A stretch of DNA of 35,555 nucleotides, from positions 1 through 35,555 of the forward strand of contig CAZQIC010000036.1 in NCBI GenBank assembly GCA_964593555.1, written 5' to 3'. The notes beneath the pieces were generated by a model. It worked only from the letters and a program-made list of their open reading frames with translations. It searched no databases and was not told where the DNA came from. The DNA is from CAZQIC01 sp964593555. GTDB taxonomy: Bacteria; Bacteroidota; Bacteroidia; JAFLBG01. Both the position numbers and the translations under genes were made by a program. Shown in pieces: positions 7,661 to 15,323 of the stretch (positions are counted from its first letter, which is position 1; each line of letters opens with the position of its first letter).

Positions 7661-8593
7661 ATGATAGTTGCAATAATAGACTTAGGGACAAATACATTCA
7701 ACCTGCTCATTACAGAAGTATTTAATGATGGAGTAACGTCTGTTGTTTTCCAAACAAAGATCCCCGTAATGCTTGGCAAGGAAAGTATTGAAGATCATAT
7801 CATATCTAATGCAGCCATGCAAAGAGCCCTTGATGCTCTGAAAGTTTTTAATGATCATATAAAAAAATACAAAGCAACGAAGGTTATAGCAAAAGCTACT
7901 TCGGCAATAAGGGAGGCGAGCAACCAGGAATATTTTACAAAAAAGGTATTAAAGGAAACCGGTATCAAAATAGATGTAATCAGCGGCGAAGAAGAAGCAG
8001 AGTACATTTACCATGGGGTTTGTGGCGCTGTTGTATTAAACAACTCCAATTCGTTGATGATGGATATTGGAGGAGGCAGCACAGAATTTATTATCGCGAA
8101 TAAATCCGGCATAAAATGGAAACGCAGTTTTCTTTTAGGGGCCGCAAGATTATTGGAGCGCAGCAAACCATCTGATCCTATTACCAAGGAGGAAATAAAA
8201 AAACTGGAAGATCATTTCCGCAATGAATTAAAACCAATGTATCCGGCATTAAGTGAATTTCCTGTTGCTGAACTTATTGGTGTAGCCGGCGTTTTTGAAT
8301 CACTTGCTGAAATCATTGGACACCGACATTATTTTCCCGAATTGATAAAAGGAAAAACAGAATACACCTTTAGCCTCGATGAATTTGAGGAAGTTTATCA
8401 GCTTATTATTAAATCAACACATCAACAACGCACCCAGATAAAAGGGCTTATCGCTATGCGGGTGGACATGATTGTTGTATCCACTATCTTTATTCACCTT
8501 ATTTTAAAAGAGTTTAACATAAATAAATTACGCATGTCTGCATACTCCCTTAAAGAAGGAGTATTAAGAGAGTTAATTCACGGTAAAAATTAA
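7661..8593 (+). CDS. Ppx/GppA-family phosphatase
   Basis: Exopolyphosphatase or guanosine pentaphosphate phosphatase of the ASKHA fold, 310 residues: the short, two-lobe form without the C-terminal HD-like domain of E. coli Ppx (about 510 residues). Motifs seen are the phosphate-1 loop 'IIDLGTNTFNLLI' (4-16), 'KATSAIREASN' (87-97), 'ISGEEEAEYIYHGV' with the catalytic Glu region (107-120), and phosphate-2 loop 'MDIGGGSTEFII' (about 132-143). It would act on polyphosphate or pppGpp in the cytoplasm; sequence alone does not separate the two. The response regulator begins 18 bp downstream, so the two are likely cotranscribed. No ppk is nearby. Confidence 0.88.
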   Translation: MIVAIIDLGTNTFNLLITEVFNDGVTSVVFQTKIPVMLGKESIEDHIISNAAMQRALDALKVFNDHIKKYKATKVIAKATSAIREASNQEYFTKKVLKETGIKIDVISGEEEAEYIYHGVCGAVVLNNSNSLMMDIGGGSTEFIIANKSGIKWKRSFLLGAARLLERSKPSDPITKEEIKKLEDHFRNELKPMYPALSEFPVAELIGVAGVFESLAEIIGHRHYFPELIKGKTEYTFSLDEFEEVYQLIIKSTHQQRTQIKGLIAMRVDMIVVSTIFIHLILKEFNINKLRMSAYSLKEGVLRELIHGKN

Positions 8594-8611
8594 AATATAA
8601 ACTAATCATAT

Positions 8612-9775
8612 ATGTCCAGAGTACTTGTAATAGATGATGAAAAAATCATCCGCAAAACACTAAAAGAAATTCTTGAGTACGAGAATTTTAAAGTGGATGA
8701 AGCAGAAGATGGAAAAGCGGGGATAGAACTTTTCAAAAAAGAAAAGTACGACATTGTTCTATGTGATATAAAAATGCCAAAGGTAGATGGCATGGAAGTA
8801 CTCGAAACCATTATAGCTACAGGGACAGACATTCCGGTTGTAATGATATCCGGCCACGGAAATATAGAGACCGCAGTTGAGGCTGTTAAAAAAGGGGCGT
8901 TTGATTTTATAGAAAAACCAATTGACCTTAATCGTTTGTTGGTGACGTTTCGTAATGCATTAGACAAATCTATACTTGTTAAAGAGACCAAAGTTTTAAA
9001 GAAAAAAGTAAACAAAACTGTTGACATGATAGGCGAATCAAAAGCCATTATGCAAATAAAAGAAATGATAGACCGTGTTGCTGAAACCGATGCCCGTGTT
9101 TTAGTTACAGGAGGAAATGGAACTGGAAAAGAATTAGTGGCACGGTGGATACACGAAAAAAGCAACCGTGCTGCAGGCCCGCTCATTGAAGTAAACTGTG
9201 CTGCGATACCAAGTGAACTTATTGAGAGTGAATTATTCGGTCATGAAAAAGGAGCATTTACATCTGCAGTTGCTCAACGCAAAGGAAAATTTGAATTGGC
9301 AGAAGGCGGTACATTATTTTTAGATGAGATCGGAGACATGAGTGCATCTGCGCAGGCCAAGGTTTTGCGGGCATTGCAGGAAAATAAGATAACACGGGTT
9401 GGAGGCGATAAAGAAATAAAAGTAAATGTGCGTGTGGTTGCAGCAACAAATAAAAATTTACAGGACGAAATTCAAAAAGGAAATTTCAGGGAGGATCTTT
9501 ATCACCGCTTAAGTGTAATCCTAATTCATGTTCCGTCACTTAACGACCGCAAGGAAGACATTCCGATTCTTGCAGATCATTTTTTGAATTTGCTTTGTGT
9601 AGAGCATGGTATGACGGGAAAAACATTCTCTAAAGAAGCAATTAAAGAACTTCAGAAAATAAACTGGACAGGAAATATCCGAGAATTCAGAAATGTGGTG
9701 GAGAGATTAATTATACTTTGTGAAAAAACGATAACCGATAAGGATGTGTTACTTTATGCCGGAAAAAAAAATTGA
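8612..9775 (+). CDS. NtrC-type sigma-54 response regulator without a DNA-binding domain
   Basis: A 387-residue two-domain protein. The receiver (1-120) has the acidic pair Asp8/Asp9, phospho-acceptor Asp52 (CDIKMP) and Lys102 (EKPID). The AAA+ sigma-54 activation domain (about 138-365) has a Walker A of GGNGTGKE (167-174; most relatives read GESGTGKE), the sigma-54 contact loop GAFTSA (214-219), Walker B TLFLDEIGD (234-242), the arginine finger region REDLYHRL (293-300) and sensor II GNIREFRN (354-361). Only about 25 residues follow, with no Fis-type helix-turn-helix, whereas NtrC proteins normally run to 450-470 residues. It may act from solution or on a partner's DNA site. No histidine kinase is adjacent; the partner is unknown. 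Confidence 0.93.
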   Translation: MSRVLVIDDEKIIRKTLKEILEYENFKVDEAEDGKAGIELFKKEKYDIVLCDIKMPKVDGMEVLETIIATGTDIPVVMISGHGNIETAVEAVKKGAFDFIEKPIDLNRLLVTFRNALDKSILVKETKVLKKKVNKTVDMIGESKAIMQIKEMIDRVAETDARVLVTGGNGTGKELVARWIHEKSNRAAGPLIEVNCAAIPSELIESELFGHEKGAFTSAVAQRKGKFELAEGGTLFLDEIGDMSASAQAKVLRALQENKITRVGGDKEIKVNVRVVAATNKNLQDEIQKGNFREDLYHRLSVILIHVPSLNDRKEDIPILADHFLNLLCVEHGMTGKTFSKEAIKELQKINWTGNIREFRNVVERLIILCEKTITDKDVLLYAGKKN

Positions 9776-9782
9776 TTTACCA

Positions 9783-10165
9783 TCACCTGCATACCCATAT
9801 TTTATAGAGCTGCCATTTTTTACCAATATATCTTAGTTCAATATTGATATGTCCGGTTGCTTCACCATGGCCTCCTAAAATATATTTTTCTTTTTCATAA
9901 ACCGGGCCCTTTTGAGAGTCGAAATATAATTTTCGATAATTGATCGTTGAATGGACAATCTTCATGTTTTCAAAGATCGTCTCGGTAAAAAAATCTCCGT
10001 GCTTTATCATCTTNNNNNNNNNNTCTTCAAACCCGAAAAATCATTTTTCTCAATACAAACGCTGATACTATTTACAACTTTTGACAATCCAAGCGTATCA
10101 GTACTTTGCGCAAACGAATAACCAGTACAAAACAACATAAAAACACAACAAACGAATGTCTTCAT
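9783..10165 (-). CDS. Small exported protein, interrupted by the assembly gap
   Basis: The N-terminal part begins at ATG 10165 with MKTFVCCVFMLFCTGYSFAQ, a clear signal peptide, and continues VNSISVCIEKNDFSGLK up to the N run. The part to the left of the gap reads KMIKHGDFFTETIFENMKIVHST and ends with strands YILGGHGEATGHINIELRYI and a final IWVCR before TGA at 9783-9785. The pattern of a helix pair then beta strands suggests an NTF2/SnoaL-like or DUF4440-like fold, but I am not sure. The ATG follows the CpsB-type phosphatase stop by two bases (TGATAATG), so it is the last gene of the sugar operon. With exactly ten bases in the gap the frame does not join; the true gap must be 2 modulo 3, or the two pieces are unrelated. 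Confidence 0.6.
10014..10023. other. Assembly gap (10 N)
   Basis: Ten ambiguous bases interrupt the small exported protein gene. The number is probably a fixed placeholder, because a gap of exactly ten does not keep the reading frame between the two coding halves. Confidence 0.98.
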
Positions 10166-10167
10166 TA

Positions 10168-10920
10168 TCAAAGTGTAGAATTTAACAATTTGCCGGAAGC
10201 AAGTAATTTATGCAGTGCATTTTCATAAACAACTTGTTTCATGAGATCAACATGACCCATATGATGACAGTCGGAACCTAAAAATGAGATCATATTTTTC
10301 TCGATCATCATTTCAGCAATTTTTTTTGTCTGTGGAGAATAATGTCCCGAGAGAGAATTGATATTTAGTTGAAGTAAAACTCCCTTATCAAAAAACTCTT
10401 CATATTTCTCGAAATGATCATGCCAGAAATTATAACGCTCCGGATGAGCCAGTACAGGCTTATAACCAGCTGTAAGCATATTAAAAATAGTATGATAAAG
10501 ATTATCGGGAGGATTTACAAAAGACAATTCGAAGAGCACATAATTTTTTCCAAAAGTGAGCAAAGACTTATCCTTTATTTTTTTTTCTACTTCAAAATCT
10601 AAATAATATTCCGCTGCGGCATCTATCTCCAATGGTATTTGCTGCTTTTTCAACTCTTCCCTAACCTTCTCTAATCCGCTTAAAATTATTTCAGATGTAT
10701 TGCGATAGTAATCACTCATTACGTGAGGTGTGGTGATCACCTTTTTATATCCCATTTCGGAAAATGAACGAAGCATACCAATTGAGTCCTCCATGTCCTT
10801 TGCTCCATCATCAATTCCCGGAATAAAATGAGAATGTATATCACAGCCCAACCTTGAAAGTTCGGCAGCTACTTCAGATCGAGTAGATTTTTTTGAGAAC
10901 AAACCTGAAAAAATACCCAT
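10168..10920 (-). CDS. PHP-type protein tyrosine phosphatase (CpsB/YwqE/Wzb-like)
   Basis: A 250-residue metal-dependent phosphatase of the polymerase-and-histidinol-phosphatase fold, which in Gram-positive capsule loci dephosphorylates the tyrosine kinase controlling chain length. The metal ligand motifs are all visible: CDIHSHFIPGIDDGA (His29, His31, Asp37/Asp38), TTPHVMSDYY, 'LAHPERY' and 'FLGSDCHHMG'. I place the start at ATG 10920 (MGIFSGLFSKKS); an upstream in-frame start at 10974 would run 18 residues into the epimerase gene. No cognate BY-kinase (Wzc/CapB) or Wza/Wzz protein is in the window, so its target would be encoded elsewhere. Position at the end of the sugar operon supports a role in polysaccharide control. 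Confidence 0.9.
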   Translation of the reverse strand: MGIFSGLFSKKSTRSEVAAELSRLGCDIHSHFIPGIDDGAKDMEDSIGMLRSFSEMGYKKVITTPHVMSDYYRNTSEIILSGLEKVREELKKQQIPLEIDAAAEYYLDFEVEKKIKDKSLLTFGKNYVLFELSFVNPPDNLYHTIFNMLTAGYKPVLAHPERYNFWHDHFEKYEEFFDKGVLLQLNINSLSGHYSPQTKKIAEMMIEKNMISFLGSDCHHMGHVDLMKQVVYENALHKLLASGKLLNSTL

Positions 10921-10942
10921 TTGAACAGCAATTAAATTTGGA

Positions 10943-11935
10943 TTAAATACCAAAACGCGGCCTGAACCATTCAAGTGTTTGGGTCAAGCCCTCTTCTACT
11001 TTTATCTTGGGATCATATCCAAGCATTTTAGCGGCTTTTGAAATATCTGCCAGTGAATCTCTCACATCGCCCTTACGTTCTTCACGATGCACCGGATCAA
11101 TACTTGCCCCGGTTAGTTTTTTGAGAATACTGATCAGTTTATTAATTGACACCCTTTCATTCACTGCCACATTAAATACATTTCCTATTGCATTTTTATC
11201 GGTGCAAAAGGCAGCGCGAATATTAGCTTCCACAGCATTTTCTACAAAAGTAAAATCACGTGTTTGCTCTCCATCACCGTTAACTATAGGCGGCTCATTT
11301 TTTATCAGCGCTTCCATAAAAAGTGGAATGGCAGCAGCATACTCTCCTTTTGGATTTTGATGAGGACCAAAAACATTAAAATATCTTAATCCAATAATCT
11401 CCATGTTATATGTCGATACAAAAATATTTGCATATAATTCATTCGTTAATTTTGAAACTGCATAAGGTGAAAGCGGCTTACCAATACTCTCTTCTTTTTT
11501 TGGCATTGCCTTACTATCGCCATAAACTGAAGATGAACTCGCATACACAATCCTCTTCACTTTTGCATCACGTGCCGCAACCAATACATTTAAAAAGCCG
11601 CTAACATTTACATCATTGGTAGCAATAGGTTTATCAATTGACCTAGGAACGGAACCTAACGCAGCCTCGTGGAAAACATAATCAACTCCATTGCATGCTC
11701 TGACGCAATCATTAAGATTACAAATATTTCCATTGATAAATAAAAAATCAGGATGGCTTTTATATTCCAGGATATTTTCTTGAAAACCAGTTGCCAGGTT
11801 ATCTAATACAATAACTTTCCCGGCCTTATATTTTAAAAGATATTTTACAATATTAGAACCGATAAAACCTGCGCCACCTGTTATCAAAAAAGTCTTTCCT
11901 GATATATCGCCCGTATGAAAAGGAGTGTTATACAT
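10943..11935 (-). CDS. UDP-N-acetylglucosamine 4-epimerase (WbpP/TviC-like SDR)
   Basis: Extended short-chain dehydrogenase of 330 residues. The NAD-binding ITGGAGFIGSN (18-28), the catalytic Ser region SSSSVYGDS and the YAVSK motif are intact. The stretch 'HEAALGSVPRSIDKP' near residue 90 is characteristic of WbpP-type epimerases that interconvert UDP-GlcNAc and UDP-GalNAc, rather than GalE. The gene overlaps the rfbB stop by one base (TAATG at 11933-11937), indicating coupled translation. With the adjacent WbpO/TviB-like dehydrogenase it would supply UDP-N-acetylgalactosaminuronic acid, as in Vi antigen or Pseudomonas O6 pathways; whether the dehydrogenase or the epimerase acts first is not decided by sequence. 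Confidence 0.85.
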   Translation of the reverse strand: MYNTPFHTGDISGKTFLITGGAGFIGSNIVKYLLKYKAGKVIVLDNLATGFQENILEYKSHPDFLFINGNICNLNDCVRACNGVDYVFHEAALGSVPRSIDKPIATNDVNVSGFLNVLVAARDAKVKRIVYASSSSVYGDSKAMPKKEESIGKPLSPYAVSKLTNELYANIFVSTYNMEIIGLRYFNVFGPHQNPKGEYAAAIPLFMEALIKNEPPIVNGDGEQTRDFTFVENAVEANIRAAFCTDKNAIGNVFNVAVNERVSINKLISILKKLTGASIDPVHREERKGDVRDSLADISKAAKMLGYDPKIKVEEGLTQTLEWFRPRFGI

Positions 11936-13005
11936 TATCTCTGCGCGTATTGTTCTTTATAATATTTTTGATAATTACCGGAAGTAACATTGTTCAACCA
12001 TTCTTCATTCGCTAAAAACCACTCAACAGTTTTTTCCAAACCCTGCTCAAAAGTAACACTTGGTTTCCAGCCAAATTCCTTTTGCAATTTTGAAGAGTCA
12101 ATCGCATACCGCAGGTCATGTCCTGCACGGTCCTTAACAAAGGTGATCAATTGAGCCGACTCACCTTTCGCTCTTCCCAATTTTTTGTCCATGATCTCGC
12201 ACAACAATTTTATTAAGTCGATATTTTTCCATTCGTTATTTCCTCCAATGTTATAAGTATCGCCATGTAACCCTTTATGAAAAACAACATCAATTGCATG
12301 TGCATGATCTTCAACAAAAAGCCAATCACGTATATTTTCACCCTTGCCATAAACCGGCACAGGTTTTTTGTTTTTTATATTATTAATCGCAAGAGGAATT
12401 AATTTCTCAGGAAAATGGTGAGAGCCATAATTATTAGAACAGTTAGAAATAACAATGGGTAACTTATACGTATCATGATAAGCTCTTACAAAATGATCGG
12501 AACTCGCTTTTGATGCTGAATACGGGCTGTGAGGATCGTAAGAAGTTTTCTCAGTAAACAATCCGCTTTCTCCCAATGTACCGTATACCTCATCTGTGGA
12601 AACGTGGTAGAATAAGTTGGCGGATATCGGTTGTCGGATATCGGTTGAAAGCCAAATATTTTTAGCTGCATTTAGAAGATTTACTGTGCCTACAACATTG
12701 GTCATTACAAACTCTGTTGGGTTGCTGATAGATCTATCCACATGCGACTCCGCAGCGAGGTGTACCACAGCATCGAACTTATACTCATTAAAAAGTTCGC
12801 TTATGAATGCTGCATCCACAATATCTCCTTTTACAAAGGAATAATTTTTTTTACCCTCAACATCTTTAAGATTGGCCAGGTTGCCTGCATAAGTAAGCTT
12901 ATCCAGATTAACAATTTTGTAATCAGGATAATGATTTACAAATCTTCTGACAACGTGCGAGCCAATAAATCCTGCTCCACCGGTTATAAGTAAAGTCCGT
13001 TGCAT
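11935..13005 (-). CDS. rfbB: dTDP-glucose 4,6-dehydratase (RfbB/RmlB)
   Basis: Converts dTDP-glucose to dTDP-4-keto-6-deoxyglucose. From the ATG at 13005 the protein has 356 residues: ITGGAGFIGSHVVRRF (NAD site), 'LDKLTYAGNLANL' and 'LAAESHVDRSI' (RmlB hallmarks), STDEVYG with Thr137-Asp138-Glu139, and PYSASK with Tyr162 and Lys166. The ATG is preceded by GGAG at 13012-13015 and overlaps the preceding stop (TAATG); a TTG four codons upstream is unlikely. Residues about 118-130 (LSTDIRQPISAN) look like an insertion just before the YHVSTDE strand and are encoded by a 14-bp tandem repeat. No rfbA, rfbC or rfbD is nearby, so the final sugar is unknown. Confidence 0.95.
   Translation of the reverse strand: MQRTLLITGGAGFIGSHVVRRFVNHYPDYKIVNLDKLTYAGNLANLKDVEGKKNYSFVKGDIVDAAFISELFNEYKFDAVVHLAAESHVDRSISNPTEFVMTNVVGTVNLLNAAKNIWLSTDIRQPISANLFYHVSTDEVYGTLGESGLFTEKTSYDPHSPYSASKASSDHFVRAYHDTYKLPIVISNCSNNYGSHHFPEKLIPLAINNIKNKKPVPVYGKGENIRDWLFVEDHAHAIDVVFHKGLHGDTYNIGGNNEWKNIDLIKLLCEIMDKKLGRAKGESAQLITFVKDRAGHDLRYAIDSSKLQKEFGWKPSVTFEQGLEKTVEWFLANEEWLNNVTSGNYQKYYKEQYAQR
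12616..12647 (-). repeat. 14-bp tandem repeat translated within rfbB
   Basis: On the minus strand two copies of CAACCGATATCCG(A/C) stand side by side (12634-12647 and 12620-12633), followed by the first four bases of a third (CAAC, 12616-12619). Each copy contains the palindrome GATATC. The units encode part of a short extra segment in RfbB just before the conserved YHVSTDE strand. The unit looks like the intergenic short-period repeats seen elsewhere in this window. Confidence 0.8.
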
Positions 13006-14291
13006 TATAAACTCCAATATGTAATGTCCTTAATTTTATTTCTTACAATTCCTTTTATATCAACTAGGATACCTTTTTTCGTAAGAATAGTTTTAAAATA
13101 TTTTTCATCAAGCCTTAAATACTCTCTATGATTAACCGCAAGTACAACACCATCATATCCTTTACCTATTTTATTCAAACCAAAGCCATACTCATGCTCA
13201 AATTCTTTGGAGTCTGCATGCGGATCTACAATATCAACTTTAACACCATATGAGCGAAGTTCCTTTATAATATCAACGACTTTAGAGTTTCTTATGTCAC
13301 TCACATCTTCTTTAAATGTTGCACCCATCACCAATACTTTCGACTTGGAAATGTTCGTCCCACTTGCGATAATTTTTTTCACTAAGTTCTTCGCCACATA
13401 AAATCCCATTGAGTCATTTACATATCTTCCGGAGTTGATGATCTTAGCATGATACCCCAACTCTTCCGCTTTATAAGTAAGGTAATAAGGGTCAACACCT
13501 ATACAATGCCCACCAACAAGCCCGGGAAAGAATTTAAGAAAGTTCCATTTAGTACCAGCCGCTTCCAATACATCATACGTATTAATTCCAATACGACTGA
13601 ATATTATGCTGAGCTCATTCATCAATGCGATATTCACATCACGCTGTGTATTCTCAATGATCTTTGCAGCTTCGGCAACTTTAATAGAAGCAGCTTTATG
13701 TGTACCAGGCTCAACAATTATTTCGTATGTTTTTGAAATATTCTCGAGACTTTCCGCATCACATCCCGAAACCACTTTTAATATTTTTGTAATGGTGTGC
13801 TCTTTATCACCGGGATTAATACGCTCTGGAGAATAACCAACTTTAAAATCTTTTTTAAATTTTAATCCCGATTCTTTTTCAAGAATTGGAATGCAATCTT
13901 CTTCTGTACAACCGGGATAAACTGTGGATTCATAAACAACATAATCTCCTTTTTTTAACACTTTACCTACAGAGGCAGAAGCGCCTAACAATGGCTTAAG
14001 ATCGGGCAAATTATGCTCATCTATTGGAGTTGGAACTGCTACAATAAAAAACCGTGCTTCTTTCAAATCATTAAGAGAAGAAGTAAACGTAATATCACAA
14101 CCTTTAAAATCTTGTTTAGACAATTCATTACTGGGATCAACACCCTTTTTCATCATCCCTACTCTTTTGTCGTTAATATCAAAACCTATAACGGATATTT
14201 TACGCGCAAAAGCAAGAGCGATGGGTAAACCAACATATCCGAGTCCTATTATAGCCAGCTTTGCTTCTTTGTTTAATAACTGCTTATACAT
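13005..14291 (-). CDS. Nucleotide sugar dehydrogenase (WbpO/TviB-like, UDP-HexNAc 6-dehydrogenase)
   Basis: NAD-dependent four-electron oxidation of C6 of a UDP-N-acetylhexosamine to the uronic acid. The 428 residues include IIGLGYVGLPIALAF (14-28), 'VAVPTPID' (84-91), 'YESTVYPGCTEE' (120-131), 'GYSPERINPGD' (152-162) and the catalytic Cys263 in GGHCIGVDPYYL. The GHCIGVDPYYL and 'ERINPGDKEHT' forms point to the UDP-GlcNAc/UDP-GalNAc group (WbpO, TviB, WbpA), not to UDP-glucose dehydrogenase. It starts immediately after the stop of the WbpB-like gene (TAAATG) and shares one base with rfbB. It feeds the WbpB-like and WbpD-like enzymes of the same operon. Confidence 0.92.
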   Translation of the reverse strand: MYKQLLNKEAKLAIIGLGYVGLPIALAFARKISVIGFDINDKRVGMMKKGVDPSNELSKQDFKGCDITFTSSLNDLKEARFFIVAVPTPIDEHNLPDLKPLLGASASVGKVLKKGDYVVYESTVYPGCTEEDCIPILEKESGLKFKKDFKVGYSPERINPGDKEHTITKILKVVSGCDAESLENISKTYEIIVEPGTHKAASIKVAEAAKIIENTQRDVNIALMNELSIIFSRIGINTYDVLEAAGTKWNFLKFFPGLVGGHCIGVDPYYLTYKAEELGYHAKIINSGRYVNDSMGFYVAKNLVKKIIASGTNISKSKVLVMGATFKEDVSDIRNSKVVDIIKELRSYGVKVDIVDPHADSKEFEHEYGFGLNKIGKGYDGVVLAVNHREYLRLDEKYFKTILTKKGILVDIKGIVRNKIKDITYWSL

Positions 14292-15320
14292 TTATGATTT
14301 TCTATTAGGTTTACGATGAGAATAAATTCGTTCGATAATATCCACCACTTTCATTCCTTCCAAAGCATTGGTCGTAATGGTAGTTTGTCCTCTTAACGTT
14401 GCAATAACGTTTTCAATTATATAATGGTGATTATTGGCTGACCCTTTATAAGCTCCATAATCATTTGCAGGATTTGTTGGAGCAAGCTCTGGCATTGTAT
14501 AATCTTTTATATGACAATATTCCACCTTGTCCATATACTGTCCGCCAACCTTCACACTTCCTTTACTTCCTATTATTGTTAAACTGCTTTCTAAATTTTT
14601 ATCCCAAACAGCAGTTGAATAATTGATACTTCCCATACCTCCATTTACAAAACGAAAATTTACATATCCGCTGTCTTCAAAGTCTGTTAAGTTTTCATGA
14701 TTAAAATCGCTGAACTTAGCTTGTATATCAGCTATATCTCCAAACAGCCAATACATTATATCAATAAAATGGGAAAACTGTGTGAACAACGTTCCACCAT
14801 CAAGGTCCTGATCGCCTTTCCACCCATCTTTTTTGTAATAACGATCATCGCGGTTCCAATAACAATTGAGTTGAACCATATACACATCCCCGATAATTTG
14901 CTTCTCCACTATTTCTTTTAACCAAACCGAAGGAGGCGAATACCTGTTTTGCATTACACAAAAAACCTGCTTGTGCTTTTGCAATGATTTGTATAAAAGT
15001 GTTTCACATTCATTTTTGTGCAGTGCCATTGGTTTTTCGCAAACCACATGTTTATCGGCATCGATACATGCAATAGCATGTTGCGCATGCAATCCATTGG
15101 GCGTGCAAATAGAAACAACCTCAATATCCGGATGTGCTTTTAGCAATTCTTCGTGCGAAGAATAAAAATTTTCTTTCAGATCCGTTAAGCCCAATTTATC
15201 CCTAGGTAATGTATCACACACAGCGATCAATTCGCATTCCGGATTACGACGCACCATCTCGGCATGACGTTTACCAATGTGACCCTGACCAATAACTCCA
15301 AATTTAATTTTAGAACTCAC
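14292..15320 (-). CDS. Gfo/Idh/MocA oxidoreductase (WbpB/WlbA-like UDP-GlcNAcA 3-dehydrogenase)
   Basis: A 342-residue two-domain oxidoreductase. The Rossmann N terminus reads KFGVIGQGHIGKRHAEM and 'VSICTPNGLHA'; the catalytic loop VVCEKPMALH (Lys) lies near residue 96; the second half has 'WKGDQDLDGGTLFTQFSHFIDIMYW', the family's His/Asp active-site strand. Next to a WbpD-like acetyltransferase this matches WbpB/WlbA, which oxidises C3 of a UDP-N-acetylhexosaminuronic acid so that a 3-amino group can be added. The start is GTG at 15320, three bases after the preceding stop and giving the expected distance to the GxGxxG motif. The specific substrate is inferred from context. Confidence 0.85.
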   Translation of the reverse strand: MSSKIKFGVIGQGHIGKRHAEMVRRNPECELIAVCDTLPRDKLGLTDLKENFYSSHEELLKAHPDIEVVSICTPNGLHAQHAIACIDADKHVVCEKPMALHKNECETLLYKSLQKHKQVFCVMQNRYSPPSVWLKEIVEKQIIGDVYMVQLNCYWNRDDRYYKKDGWKGDQDLDGGTLFTQFSHFIDIMYWLFGDIADIQAKFSDFNHENLTDFEDSGYVNFRFVNGGMGSINYSTAVWDKNLESSLTIIGSKGSVKVGGQYMDKVEYCHIKDYTMPELAPTNPANDYGAYKGSANNHHYIIENVIATLRGQTTITTNALEGMKVVDIIERIYSHRKPNRKS

Positions 15321-15323
15321 AAA

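Noticed and set aside
8602..9186. Minus-strand open frame of 194 codons opposite the response regulator
   Set aside because: Complement of a gene with complete receiver and AAA+ motifs; Ser/Ile/Phe-rich shadow without family pattern.
9783..10010. Complete small gene starting at the internal ATG near 10010
   Set aside because: A clear signal-peptide start lies on the other side of the N run and fits as the N terminus of the same gene, so the internal Met is probably not the start.
10921..10974. Upstream extension of the CpsB-like phosphatase to a start at 10974
   Set aside because: Would overlap the epimerase gene by 32 bp and add a stretch unlike the family N terminus; ATG 10920 gives a normal protein.
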